Positions 54,579 to 64,000 of a stretch of 64,000 nucleotides of DNA are shown here, piece after piece (positions within the stretch are counted from its first letter, which is position 1; every line of letters starts with the position of its first letter). The position numbers and the translations under genes were made by a program. Below the pieces are notes generated by a model. That model did no database searches and had not been told where the DNA came from. It worked only from the letters and a program-made list of their open reading frames with translations. The stretch covers positions 2,784,001 through 2,848,000 of the forward strand of contig NZ_CP042466.1 of NCBI RefSeq assembly GCF_008330225.1. The letters are read 5' to 3'. This DNA comes from Geobacter sp. FeAm09 (GTDB taxonomy: Bacteria > Desulfobacterota > Desulfuromonadia > Geobacterales > Pseudopelobacteraceae).

Positions 54579-55163
54579 ATGAAAAAACATAGTATTCCTG
54601 CAATCATCTGCGCAATGTCCCTCCTGACGCTGGCGGCCTGCGGCGGTGGCGGCGGTGGCGGAGGAGGGGCGGCGACACAGGCGGTCACGACGCTGTACCT
54701 GTTCGGCCAGATGTCCTCAACCACCAACAGCAAGATAGACAGCATCCAGACATCCTTCGTTGTGCCGGCAGGCGTGCTGGTCAACTACACATCGGCCCCC
54801 GGAGCCCCTGCCGGCAACTATCCCGTCCGTTCCGGCTTCGCCGTGCCGTCAGGCCCGGTCAAGGTTGCGGCAAGCGATATCAGCGGCACATACCATACCG
54901 GCACCCGATTGTTGACCATCAGCTTGCAGAACGTTTCCAACCCGAAGGTTGCCTTGCAGAGTTATACCACCGCAAAAAATGGAGCTACCATCAAGGGCGC
55001 CGAGGTTGCCAAAGTAACCTTGAAACTGGCAACAGCGGGGAGCGCCCCCACCTACCCGTCGCAAGACCTTCTCGCCACGGTCTGGCAATACCGGGAGTTG
55101 CCGTCGATTTACCTTGGCTTGTTGAGCGGTTGCCGTATAAATTACGACACGAAGTTTCAATAA
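54579..55163 (+). CDS. Exported lipoprotein, cohesin-like beta-domain
   Basis: A 194-residue predicted lipoprotein with lipobox L-A-A-C at about 18-21, followed by nine glycines. The body (about 35-160) is a beta-rich domain that resembles short cohesin-like or reeler-type repeats (I-S-L-Q-N-V-S-N-P-K, K-V-T-L-K-L). The last 30 residues look unlike the rest, so the tail may be altered or truncated. It lies 76 bp after the oxidase gene. It may anchor or cap the oxidase complex at the membrane. Confidence 0.6.
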   Translation: MKKHSIPAIICAMSLLTLAACGGGGGGGGGAATQAVTTLYLFGQMSSTTNSKIDSIQTSFVVPAGVLVNYTSAPGAPAGNYPVRSGFAVPSGPVKVAASDISGTYHTGTRLLTISLQNVSNPKVALQSYTTAKNGATIKGAEVAKVTLKLATAGSAPTYPSQDLLATVWQYRELPSIYLGLLSGCRINYDTKFQ

Positions 55164-55371
55164 CCTCACGCCATCGCACGTGTATCCATTCAAAAGGCTG
55201 GCGACGGAGAACCTGCCCGTTGCCAGCCTTGTCCTTTTGCCGGGGCTATGCATGCAGCAACCTTTTCCAGCCAGCTTTCGGCGTCTTGACCGCGTAAATA
55301 GTGTTGCCATCAATTACGCCCTCAGCTATGCTCATACCTACTAAATTCCATCCGACAGAAAGAGGCAAACC

Positions 55372-56655
55372 ATGACTCGACATATCGGACATATCTTTAT
55401 GGCGGCCTTCCTGCTCCTGGCAAGCGCCTCGCTTTGCCTTGGGTCTGTGACGGTCACCTCCACGGGTAGCGGCACCTACACCGTCCAAGGGAGCAACATG
55501 GATGGTATCGCCGCTTTCGACCTGGTCCTGAAGTACGACAGCCCGGCCTTGGCATCGCCGACGGTAAGCCAGGGCAGCCTCATATCCGGCGCAATGCTGG
55601 CAGCCAACACCAACGTGGCCGGGACTATCAGGATAGCGGTCGTCAGCAGCAAGTCATTTTCGGGCAGTGGGCCGCTTGTCACCATTAAATTTGCGACCCA
55701 TACGGGGGGCACCGTTTCAGTAGCCTCCTTCAGCCCGATCAACAGCAACGGGGCCGCTGTAAGCAGCGGCGACAGTGGCAGCAGTAGCAGCGACAACAGC
55801 AGCAGTAGCAGTGACAACAGCAGCAGCAATGGCAGTAGTAGCAGTAGTAGCAGTAGTAGTAGCAGTAGTAGTGGCAGTAGTGGCAGTAGCAGTAGTAGTG
55901 GCAGTAGTGGTAGTCCCACCTATCTCGGCACGGTCACCATGCCGTCGGACAGCCAGATGAAGAGTGAAACGAAGACAGCCGCCACTGAAACGCCCGCCCC
56001 GGCCAACGCCCCGGAGGCGACCGCCAAGCCGGGCGAGACGCCTCCCGCGGGCGAAGCCCCCGCCGCCGGAGAAACGCCGGTCGCGACCAAGGCTCCGGCA
56101 GCGGCCAAGAAAAACGAATCGATCAGCGTCGCTTCCAACACGGCGGTCCTCGAACGGTTCCGGGCCTACCAGGGCGACAAGACTCCGGCCATCATGATCG
56201 CGCTCTTCAAACAGCAGATCTCCCCACTCTTCCGCCAGGAGCCCTTTGTCGTCCTGAGCGACGGCGCGACCACCGTGACCATAGTCGCCGACCTTTCCGC
56301 AGAGACGGGAAGTTCGCCCAATTTCGCCCTGACCGGCGCAAAAATGGTTTCCCTGAAGAAAGACGACGCATCATCCACCTGGTTCATCGAGGCCCTTCCC
56401 GCGAAAGGCGCCCTGAGCGCAAGCCTGATGGTGCTCAATGAAAGCAAGGTCACCGAATACCCGCTGACCATCGCTCCGGCCATCAAAAAAGCGGCAGCCA
56501 CGGAGAAAGAATTTGCCGCATTCCTCAAGGATGCCGCCAAGACCCCGGCACAGCACGACCTGAACGGAGACGGGAGCTACGACGGGATCGACGATTACAT
56601 CTACACCGCGAACTATCTTGTCCGGCAGCAGAAGGCCAGGACGAGCGCAAAATAG
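55372..56655 (+). CDS. Exported cohesin-domain protein with Ser-rich linker and dockerin/EF-hand-like C-terminus
   Basis: A 427-residue exported protein with a signal peptide (about 1-24). A cohesin-like domain (about 25-130) shows the start V-T-S-T-G-S-G-T-Y, A-F-D-L-V-L-K-Y-D and G-P-L-V-T-I-K-F. A Ser/Gly/Asp tract spans about 135-183, a Pro/Ala/Glu linker about 195-245 and an unknown alpha/beta domain about 250-385. A calcium-loop motif DLNGDGSYDGIDDYIYTANY lies at about 396-415. Cohesins bind dockerins, and the oxidase upstream ends in a dockerin-like motif, so the two may bind each other; the protein could also bind its own kind. AAAGAGG precedes the ATG at 55372. Confidence 0.72.
   Translation: MTRHIGHIFMAAFLLLASASLCLGSVTVTSTGSGTYTVQGSNMDGIAAFDLVLKYDSPALASPTVSQGSLISGAMLAANTNVAGTIRIAVVSSKSFSGSGPLVTIKFATHTGGTVSVASFSPINSNGAAVSSGDSGSSSSDNSSSSSDNSSSNGSSSSSSSSSSSSSGSSGSSSSSGSSGSPTYLGTVTMPSDSQMKSETKTAATETPAPANAPEATAKPGETPPAGEAPAAGETPVATKAPAAAKKNESISVASNTAVLERFRAYQGDKTPAIMIALFKQQISPLFRQEPFVVLSDGATTVTIVADLSAETGSSPNFALTGAKMVSLKKDDASSTWFIEALPAKGALSASLMVLNESKVTEYPLTIAPAIKKAAATEKEFAAFLKDAAKTPAQHDLNGDGSYDGIDDYIYTANYLVRQQKARTSAK
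55770..55914. repeat. AGC/AGT trinucleotide repeat coding for a Ser/Gly tract
   Basis: Imperfect runs of AGC, AGT, GGC and GAC triplets encode about 48 residues, mostly Ser. Such tracts change length easily by slippage without loss of frame. Confidence 0.85.
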
Positions 56656-56682
56656 GCATCACCACCCCAGGCCGAAAACAGG

Positions 56683-56715
56683 AAAGCCGCCCGGAATCGC
56701 CGGGCGGCTTTTTTT
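56683..56715 (+). terminator. Terminator of the multicopper oxidase/cohesin operon
   Basis: AAAGCCGCCCGG-AATCG-CCGGGCGGC and a long T run, 28 bp after the cohesin gene stop. Confidence 0.9.
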
Positions 56716-56776
56716 ATGCTTCCCGTAAGGGGGGCACCTTCTCCTGCCATGGCCTCTTCATCGCCCCCCCCTTACT

Positions 56777-57193
56777 TTAGTTCGTGAATTTGTTCTTTTT
56801 GGCCGCATCGGCCTTCTGGGTCTCTATGCGCTTCACCACCTCTTCCACCACCTGGTCCGGCGAGAAGCTGGGCGTGGACGGGAGTTGCCCCTTCACCACT
56901 TTTTCGGGCTGAACGTTCACCCGTTCCTGCGTCTCCGCCCGGCGAGGCTGATGCACCGGCGGCGCGTCCTGATACTGCGCCATGGCGGCCGTCAGGCTGC
57001 GCAGCAGACGAATCCCCATGATCACGGAAATCCCCAGCGCCACGATATCCTCACGCCAGTACGCCAGGCTGAGGTTGGTCGTCATGGAACCGGCCAGCAA
57101 TCCCGCTGACGCAATCAGCAGGCAAAAAGCGTTGCCGATCACGGTTATTTCGATGTCCTGAGGCTCTTTTCGCCCGACCGCATGGCTCGCCAT
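56777..57193 (-). CDS. Small membrane protein of unknown function
   Basis: A 138-residue protein with two hydrophobic helices (about 17-36 and 50-64) and a charged tail ending K-K-N-K-F-T-N, with coiled-coil-like V-V-E-E-V-V-K-R-I. GGGAGG precedes the ATG at 57193. It lies 23 bp downstream of the RND permease and is probably in the same transcript. No family is recognised. Confidence 0.6.
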   Translation of the reverse strand: MASHAVGRKEPQDIEITVIGNAFCLLIASAGLLAGSMTTNLSLAYWREDIVALGISVIMGIRLLRSLTAAMAQYQDAPPVHQPRRAETQERVNVQPEKVVKGQLPSTPSFSPDQVVEEVVKRIETQKADAAKKNKFTN

Positions 57194-57216
57194 GGTAGAC
57201 CTCCCGTTCCCGTCCT

Positions 57217-60200
57217 CTACGTTTCCTGATCGGCACCGGGTGCTGAAAGCTTTAGCCTGATACGCTGCATGACCCACGCCTGCATACGGTCCATATAATA
57301 ATATACCACCGGAGTGATGTACAGCGTCATCAGTTGCGACACCAGCAGGCCGCCCACAACCGCCAGCCCCAGCGGCCGGCGGGCATCGGCACCGGCACCG
57401 ATTCCCAGCGCTATGGGCAGGGTCCCCATGAGCGCCGCCATGGTGGTCATCATGATCGGCCGGAAACGGACCAGGCACCCCTCATAGATGGCGTCGATCG
57501 GCGCCTTGTTCTCTTTCCGCTGGGCCTCCAGGGCAAAGTCGATCATCATGATGGCGTTCTTTTTGACGATGCCGATCAGCATGATGATCCCCACGAAGGC
57601 GTACAGGTTGAGTTCCTTGCCGAAAATCATGAGGGTCAAGAGCGCCCCCATGCCGGCCGAGGGGAGGCCGGACAGGATCGTCAGGGGGTGGATGTAACTC
57701 TCGTACAGGATGCCGAGTACGATGTAGATGACCACGATGGCCAGGATCAGCAGCAGGGCCAGCCCCTTGGTGGACTGCTGGAAGGCCTGGGCCGTCCCCT
57801 GGAAGGCGGTGGTGATCTTGACCGGCAGGGATGCGGCCGCCGTTTTTTCCACCGCCGCCGTGGCGTCCCCCAGCGGTACGCCCGGCTTGATGTTGAAGGA
57901 GATGGTCACGGCGTTGATCTGCCCCAGGTGGTTGACGGAGAGCGGCCCCAGGGAGGGGGTCAGCCGGCCGAGCATGCTGAGCGGCACCAACTGGCCGGTG
58001 CCGGAGCGCACATAGAGCAGCGAGAGGGCCGCCGGGTCCATCTGGTACCGGGGCTCCACCTCCAGGATCACCTGGTACTGGTTGGTGGGGGCGTAGATGG
58101 TGGATACCTGGCGGCTGCCGTAGGCGTAGTAGAGGGCGTCCTCCACCTGCTGCGCGCTGATCCCCAGGGCCGAAGCCCGGTCCCGGTCGATGTCCAACTG
58201 GATCTGGGGGTTGTTGATCTGCAGATCCGAGGTCACGTCCTGCAGCAGGGGGAGTTCGCGCAGTTTATGTTCCAGTTCTGCGGCGCTTTTGTAAAGCTCG
58301 CCGGTGTCCGGGGAGAGCAGGGCAAACTGGTACTGGGCCTTGGCCAGGGTGGCGTCCAGCCGTATGGGCGGCGGGTTCTGCATGAAGCACATGATGCCCG
58401 GCACCTTGGCCAGCTTGGGCCGCAGTTCCTGGATCACCTGGTCGGCGTTCAGCTTCCTCTGGCCGGGCGGCTTGAGGCGGATGAACATGAAACCGCTGTT
58501 GGAGCCGACCCGGTTGCCGGTCGCCCCGGCCGAGGACATGAACCCCGCCACATTGGGGTCCTGGTTGACGATGGCGGCCACCTGCTGCTGGTGCGCGGCC
58601 ATTTCCTGAAACGAGACCCCCTGGGCCGCTTCGGTGATGGCAAAGATGGCGCCGGTATCCTCACTGGAGAACAGGCCGGTCGGCATACTTTTGAACATCG
58701 CGACCGTCACGGCGGTCATCACGATGGTCACCACCATGACCGCACGGCGCCAGGCGAGGGCCTGGCGCAAGGTTCGCTCGTAAAGGTGCAGCATACCGTT
58801 GAAAAAACGCTCCATGGCGTTATACAGACGGCCATGCCGCTGGTCGTGGGCCGGCTTGAGAAACCGGCTGCACAGCATGGGGGTAAGGGAGAGCGAGACC
58901 AGGCCGGAGATGAGGATGGCCATGCTGATGGTCACGGCGAATTCGTGCAGGATGCGCCCCAGCATCCCCGGCATGAAGAGCACCGGGATGAAGACCGCCA
59001 CCATGGAGATGGTCATGGAGATGATGGTGAAACCGATCTCCCGGGAACCGCTGGAGGCCGCCTCCATGGGTTTTTCCCCCTGTTCCATGTGCCGGACGAT
59101 ATTCTCCAGCATGACGATGGCGTCGTCCACGACAAAGCCGACCGACAGGGTCAGGGCCATCAGGGAGATGTTGTTGATGGAGAAATTGAGGGCGAGCATG
59201 GCGGCAAAGGTCCCCACGATGGAGAGCGGCAAGGCCAGGCTGGGGATGATGGTGGCCGAAAGATTGCGCAGGAACAGGAAGATGACCATGATGACCAGGC
59301 CGATGGTCAGGATGAGGGTGAACTTGACGTCCTGCACCGACTCCCGGATCGTTTCGGAACGGTCATAGAGGACGTCCATGTTGACGGAACCCGGTATCTG
59401 GGTCCGAAAGCCGGGCAACAGCTTCCGGATGCTGTCCACCACCTCGATGGTGTTGGTGCCGGGCTGGCGCAGCACGGCCAGGACGATGGCGCGGGTCGCG
59501 GTGCCGTCCGTGTTGTACCAGGCGGCGATCTTGTCGTTCTCGATGCTGTCCACCGACGCGCCCACATCCTGTACCCGTACCGGAGAGCCGTTGCGGTAGG
59601 CCACGATGACCGGCTTGTAGTCCTCGGCCGTGTAAAGCTGGCCGGACGCCTGGATGGTGAGCGCCTTGTGCTGCCCCTGGAGGATGCCGGTGGGTATGTT
59701 CACATTGGCGTTGGAAAGCGCCGTGGCAATTTCGTCGATGCCGATCTTGCGGGACGCCAGCCCCTTGGGATCGACCCTGACCCGCACGGCATACTTCTGG
59801 GAGCCGTAGACCAGGACCTGGGCCACGCCGCTCACCATGGAGATGCGCTGGGCCAGGAGGGTATCGGCGTACTCGTGCACCTGGGACAGCGGCAGGGAGG
59901 GGGAACTGAGGGCCAGGTAGATGATCGGCTGGTCGGCCGGATTGACCTTCCGGAAGGAGGGGGGCGTCGGCATGGTCGGCGGCAATTGGCGGGCCGCCGC
60001 GGCGATGGACGATTGCACGTCCTGGGCCGCGGCGTCGATGCTCCGCTCCAGTGCGAACTTGAGGGTGATAATGGAGATACCCTGGCCGTTGGTGGAGGAC
60101 ATGGAATCCATGCCGGCAATGGTGGAAAACTGCCGTTCCAGGGGCGTGGCCACGGCCGAGGCCATGGTGTCCGGGTTGGCGCCGGGGAGCTCCGCCCTGA

Positions 60201-60339
60201 CCTGGATGGTCGGATAGTCCACATTGGGCAGGTCGTTGACCGGCAGTTTCAGGTAGGCGGCAATCCCGAACATCAGGACCGCCAGCATCACCAGGCTGGT
60301 CATGATGGGACGTTTGATGAAAAGCCCGGAGATACTCAT
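57217..60339 (-). CDS. RND-family efflux transporter permease (HAE1, AcrB/MdtB-like)
   Basis: A 1040-residue inner-membrane pump of the hydrophobe/amphiphile efflux family. It has 12 helices, two large periplasmic loops, the N-terminal FIKRPIMTSLVML start and the proton-relay residues in helix 4 (LSVGFVVDDAIVMLENI, two Asp). It is driven by proton flow and works with the MFP below and an outer-membrane channel not encoded here. It overlaps the MFP gene by 4 bp. Exact substrates are unknown; the branch looks close to MdtB/MdtC. Confidence 0.93.
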   Translation of the reverse strand: MSISGLFIKRPIMTSLVMLAVLMFGIAAYLKLPVNDLPNVDYPTIQVRAELPGANPDTMASAVATPLERQFSTIAGMDSMSSTNGQGISIITLKFALERSIDAAAQDVQSSIAAAARQLPPTMPTPPSFRKVNPADQPIIYLALSSPSLPLSQVHEYADTLLAQRISMVSGVAQVLVYGSQKYAVRVRVDPKGLASRKIGIDEIATALSNANVNIPTGILQGQHKALTIQASGQLYTAEDYKPVIVAYRNGSPVRVQDVGASVDSIENDKIAAWYNTDGTATRAIVLAVLRQPGTNTIEVVDSIRKLLPGFRTQIPGSVNMDVLYDRSETIRESVQDVKFTLILTIGLVIMVIFLFLRNLSATIIPSLALPLSIVGTFAAMLALNFSINNISLMALTLSVGFVVDDAIVMLENIVRHMEQGEKPMEAASSGSREIGFTIISMTISMVAVFIPVLFMPGMLGRILHEFAVTISMAILISGLVSLSLTPMLCSRFLKPAHDQRHGRLYNAMERFFNGMLHLYERTLRQALAWRRAVMVVTIVMTAVTVAMFKSMPTGLFSSEDTGAIFAITEAAQGVSFQEMAAHQQQVAAIVNQDPNVAGFMSSAGATGNRVGSNSGFMFIRLKPPGQRKLNADQVIQELRPKLAKVPGIMCFMQNPPPIRLDATLAKAQYQFALLSPDTGELYKSAAELEHKLRELPLLQDVTSDLQINNPQIQLDIDRDRASALGISAQQVEDALYYAYGSRQVSTIYAPTNQYQVILEVEPRYQMDPAALSLLYVRSGTGQLVPLSMLGRLTPSLGPLSVNHLGQINAVTISFNIKPGVPLGDATAAVEKTAAASLPVKITTAFQGTAQAFQQSTKGLALLLILAIVVIYIVLGILYESYIHPLTILSGLPSAGMGALLTLMIFGKELNLYAFVGIIMLIGIVKKNAIMMIDFALEAQRKENKAPIDAIYEGCLVRFRPIMMTTMAALMGTLPIALGIGAGADARRPLGLAVVGGLLVSQLMTLYITPVVYYYMDRMQAWVMQRIRLKLSAPGADQET

Positions 60340-61520
60340 GCGCCCGGGACCGCCCCTTTCGCAGTTGCGGGAGCCGGAGCGGCGGCGCCGTTGGGTGCCG
60401 CCTTGGCCGGGCCCGCGCTGCCTGGCTGCTTGACCTCCACCCGGGCGCCCGGGATGACCCGCACCTGGCCGTCGATCACCACCTGTTCCCCAGGCTGTAT
60501 CCCCTTCTCGATGACCGTCCCCCCCTGGTAGACAGGACCGACGCCGACCGGCCTGAGCTCGGCCATCATGCCCGGTTTGACCACAAACACGTACTGCCCC
60601 TGCTGACCGGTCTGCACCGCCTGGGACGGCACCACAACGGCATTCTTCCTGACCGACAGGGTTATGGAGACCGTGACGAACTGGCCGGGCCAGAGCAGCT
60701 TCCGGCTGTTCTCGAAGGTAGCCTTCAGCTTGATCGTGCCGGTGGCGGCATCGACGCCGTTGTCCAGGAAGGTTACCGTACCCTTTTCAACCACCCCCGG
60801 CTGGTTGGGCACCTCGGCCTCCACCACCACCCTGCCGCCGGCCATGTGCCGCTTGATCTCGGCCAGATCTTTTTCGGGAAGGGAAAAGGTGGCAAAGATG
60901 GGGGTCAGCTTGTTGATGGTCACCAGCGATGAGTCGTTGGCCTTGACCACATTGCCCTGATTGACGGTCAATACCCCCAGCCTGCCGCTGATGGGCGCGG
61001 TGATGGTGCAGTAGGAGAGCTGGGCGCGTGCGTTCTCCACCTCGGCACGGTCGGCCGCCACGCTGGCCTCGGCCGACTCTGCCGTGGTTCGATACCCCTC
61101 GGCCTGTTCCTGGGTAACGATCCCCTCCTTGACCAACTGGTGATAACGGCCGTAGTTTTCCCTGGCGTTCTTCATGATGACCAGATCGCGGGCCAGGGCC
61201 GCCTCGGCCTTTTTCAGCGCCGCCCGGTAGGGACGGGAGTCGAGTTGGCACAGAAGGTCACCCTTCCGCACGTCCTGCCCCTCCTTGAAGGCGACCTTGG
61301 TAAGCTCTCCGCTGAGCTGGGTCTTGATGGTGACGCTTTCGGAGGCCTCCATGGTGCCGATGGCCCGGAGGAGCACCGGCACGTCCCGCTGGGTGGCGGT
61401 GGCCACCACCACCGGCGCCGGGGGGCGGGGGGCTTGTTCAGGCTTCTTTTTGCCCGAACAGCCAGGAAGCAGCAGCGATAAGCCGGCAATCAGTACGGCG
61501 GCATTGGTGCGAAGCGGCAT
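60336..61520 (-). CDS. RND efflux membrane fusion lipoprotein (AcrA/MdtA-like)
   Basis: A 394-residue periplasmic adaptor with a lipobox (L-L-P-G-C, Cys about 18), two lipoyl-like halves (GDLLCQLDSRPY, Y-C-T-I-T-A-P-I-S-G-R-L-G) flanking an alpha-hairpin, and a beta-barrel region. The C-terminus is Ala/Pro-rich. The ATG at 61520 has GAGG 8 bp upstream; an in-frame ATG at 61538 is weaker. It is coupled to the permease by a 4-bp overlap. Confidence 0.92.
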   Translation of the reverse strand: MPLRTNAAVLIAGLSLLLPGCSGKKKPEQAPRPPAPVVVATATQRDVPVLLRAIGTMEASESVTIKTQLSGELTKVAFKEGQDVRKGDLLCQLDSRPYRAALKKAEAALARDLVIMKNARENYGRYHQLVKEGIVTQEQAEGYRTTAESAEASVAADRAEVENARAQLSYCTITAPISGRLGVLTVNQGNVVKANDSSLVTINKLTPIFATFSLPEKDLAEIKRHMAGGRVVVEAEVPNQPGVVEKGTVTFLDNGVDAATGTIKLKATFENSRKLLWPGQFVTVSITLSVRKNAVVVPSQAVQTGQQGQYVFVVKPGMMAELRPVGVGPVYQGGTVIEKGIQPGEQVVIDGQVRVIPGARVEVKQPGSAGPAKAAPNGAAAPAPATAKGAVPGA

Positions 61521-61608
61521 GAAGCGGACCTCAAACATGAGATAATCTGAATTTACCAAATAGTGCAAAAATATAGCACACAACACCGTTGAAACACATT
61601 ACTTTAAT

Positions 61609-61649
61609 CGCCAACGCCCCTCCATCCGGCGGATGAAGGGGCGTTGGCG
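61609..61649. repeat. Long near-perfect hairpin between the MFP and ferritin-like genes
   Basis: CGCCAACGCCCCTCCATCC and its inverted partner GGATGAAGGGGCGTTGGCG form a 19-bp stem with one mismatch and a 3-nt loop. No T run follows on the minus strand, so it is not a standard terminator. It may be a REP-like unit or an mRNA end structure. Confidence 0.6.
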
Positions 61650-61680
61650 TACCATGCCGCACTGTGCAAAAAAAGACGGG

Positions 61681-62172
61681 TTACTCCCTCACGTAGGTGT
61701 CCATATCGGTTTCATGCACCATGCCCATGACACGCGCATATTCGGATTCGATCATCAGGTAGTGATTGTGGGTTTCCCTGGCGTTCAGTTCGTACACCGC
61801 CCGGACACCGGCGTCGTCAAATTTTGCCGCGGTTTCCAGCAGGGTTTGTTCCAGGTTTTGTTCCCGCTCCATAGCCAGTTCCAAGGCCTTTTGCTCGGTA
61901 AACTCCTCGTCGATGAGCCGGGAGATCGACGCCATCCAGCTTGAGGCATTGTCGGGAGGGGCATCGAGAAACAGGTCCAGGGACGGGATGTCGTTGCCAT
62001 CATATATCCGGTAGAATTGCCCGGCATGCTCCCGCTCTTCCTTTGCCAGCACTTCGAAGGTGCGGCGGGCCGCCGGGTCCTTCATCTGTCCGGCCCCCAC
62101 CTGGTAGAAATTCATGGCGTTCTTTTCGGTCTGAATTGAACGTTTGACAGCCTCCTGAACGTTGATACTCAT
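61681..62172 (-). CDS. Ferritin-like/rubrerythrin-family diiron protein without rubredoxin domain
   Basis: A 163-residue four-helix protein with the diiron ligand pattern Q-T-E-K-N-A (Glu in helix 1), E-E-R-E-H-A in helix 2, and E-R-E-Q-N and E-T-H-N-H in the second half. It lacks the C-terminal rubredoxin of classical rubrerythrin. It probably handles peroxide or iron in the cytosol. GGAG lies 10 bp before the ATG at 62172. Confidence 0.82.
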   Translation of the reverse strand: MSINVQEAVKRSIQTEKNAMNFYQVGAGQMKDPAARRTFEVLAKEEREHAGQFYRIYDGNDIPSLDLFLDAPPDNASSWMASISRLIDEEFTEQKALELAMEREQNLEQTLLETAAKFDDAGVRAVYELNARETHNHYLMIESEYARVMGMVHETDMDTYVRE

Positions 62173-62290
62173 GAGACATGATCTCCTTTCCCTGGATTCT
62201 GATACGGCCGGCACCTGCCGTGCGGATAGACATAAACACTACCTATGAAGCCTTATTTGTCAAGCGATTGCCGAAAAAAATCCAAAGCGG

Positions 62291-62318
62291 TTGACAGCCG
62301 CAACGAGCGGCGTGTAAA
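62291..62318 (+). promoter_or_regulatory. Possible sigma-70 promoter of ettA
   Basis: TTGACA (62291-62296), a 16-bp spacer that contains the dyad GCCGC-AACGA-GCGGC, and TGTAAA (62313-62318), about 38 bp before the GTG start. Confidence 0.4.
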
Positions 62319-62355
62319 AGGATGTGACATTTTTGGTTCCCAAAGGAGGCGGCGC

Positions 62356-64000
<1,645 letters not shown>

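Noticed and set aside
55360-55380. GGCAAACC as part of a cyclic di-GMP (GEMM) riboswitch
   Set aside because: It overlaps the ribosome site, and the second conserved helix (GACGCAAAG-like) is absent.
57334-60531. A 1065-codon open frame on the plus strand
   Set aside because: Shadow of the RND permease and MFP genes; composition is unlike any protein family.

Overview
The window comes from a GC-rich, Gram-negative anaerobe and most resembles the Geobacter group (Desulfuromonadota/Geobacterales). The grounds are a citrate synthase of the eukaryote-like type found in Geobacter, several small multiheme c-type cytochromes, a desulfoferrodoxin, a split ferredoxin-linked glutamate synthase, an OmpB-like multicopper protein, sigma-54 promoters and many PAS sensors. 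The species is not determined. No rRNA, tRNA, CRISPR array, transposase or phage gene was seen.

Layout. 1-5.0 kb: end of an unidentified gene, a LysE-type exporter with a divergent GlxA-type regulator, a DUF2917 protein and an MMPL/HpnN-like RND transporter. 5.6-10.0 kb: a broken CheB-CheR-PAS gene, a frameshifted sensor kinase and a lone receiver. 10.3-18.4 kb, minus strand: purT, a 7TM-PAS-GGDEF protein, an IPT/TIG protein, lptG-lptF and a split chromate transporter. 18.7-30.5 kb: a respiratory-looking module with two exported fumarate-reductase-like flavoproteins, a tetraheme and a heptaheme cytochrome, an outer-membrane channel-like protein, a hemerythrin, an MFS transporter, a sigma-54 activator and a PAS kinase/NarL-type pair. 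30.4-39.5 kb: YkgJ-type protein, desulfoferrodoxin, citrate synthase, M24 peptidase, OmpW, acyl-CoA synthetase and a CHASE4-like kinase. 39.7-45.3 kb: five-gene glutamate synthase operon behind a sigma-54 promoter. 46-47.9 kb: bioB-bioD with a candidate BirA operator. 48.2-56.7 kb: an export operon of FKBP-type proteins, a giant multicopper oxidase ending in a dockerin-like motif, a lipoprotein and a cohesin-like protein. 56.8-64 kb: membrane protein, RND efflux pair, ferritin-like protein and EttA, cut by the window end.

How the genes fit together. In the 18.7-30.5 kb module the cytochromes plausibly carry electrons to the two flavoproteins. Both flavoproteins lack the usual fumarate-reductase catalytic arginine, so their substrate is unknown. 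The sigma-54 activator faces a -24/-12 promoter and a perfect 12-bp dyad in front of one flavoprotein operon, while the two-component pair stands divergent to the other. The 48-57 kb operon may build a copper-oxidase complex outside the inner membrane, held by cohesin/dockerin-like contacts.

Sequence quality. Six coding breaks are each explained by one missing base in a G or C run of 5-7 (in cheBR three times, the kinase, gltB-2 and the FKBP_N gene). There is also a small deletion near 8167 and an in-frame TGA in an FKBP gene. Such a pattern often means base-calling error, so these genes should not be taken as dead without raw reads.
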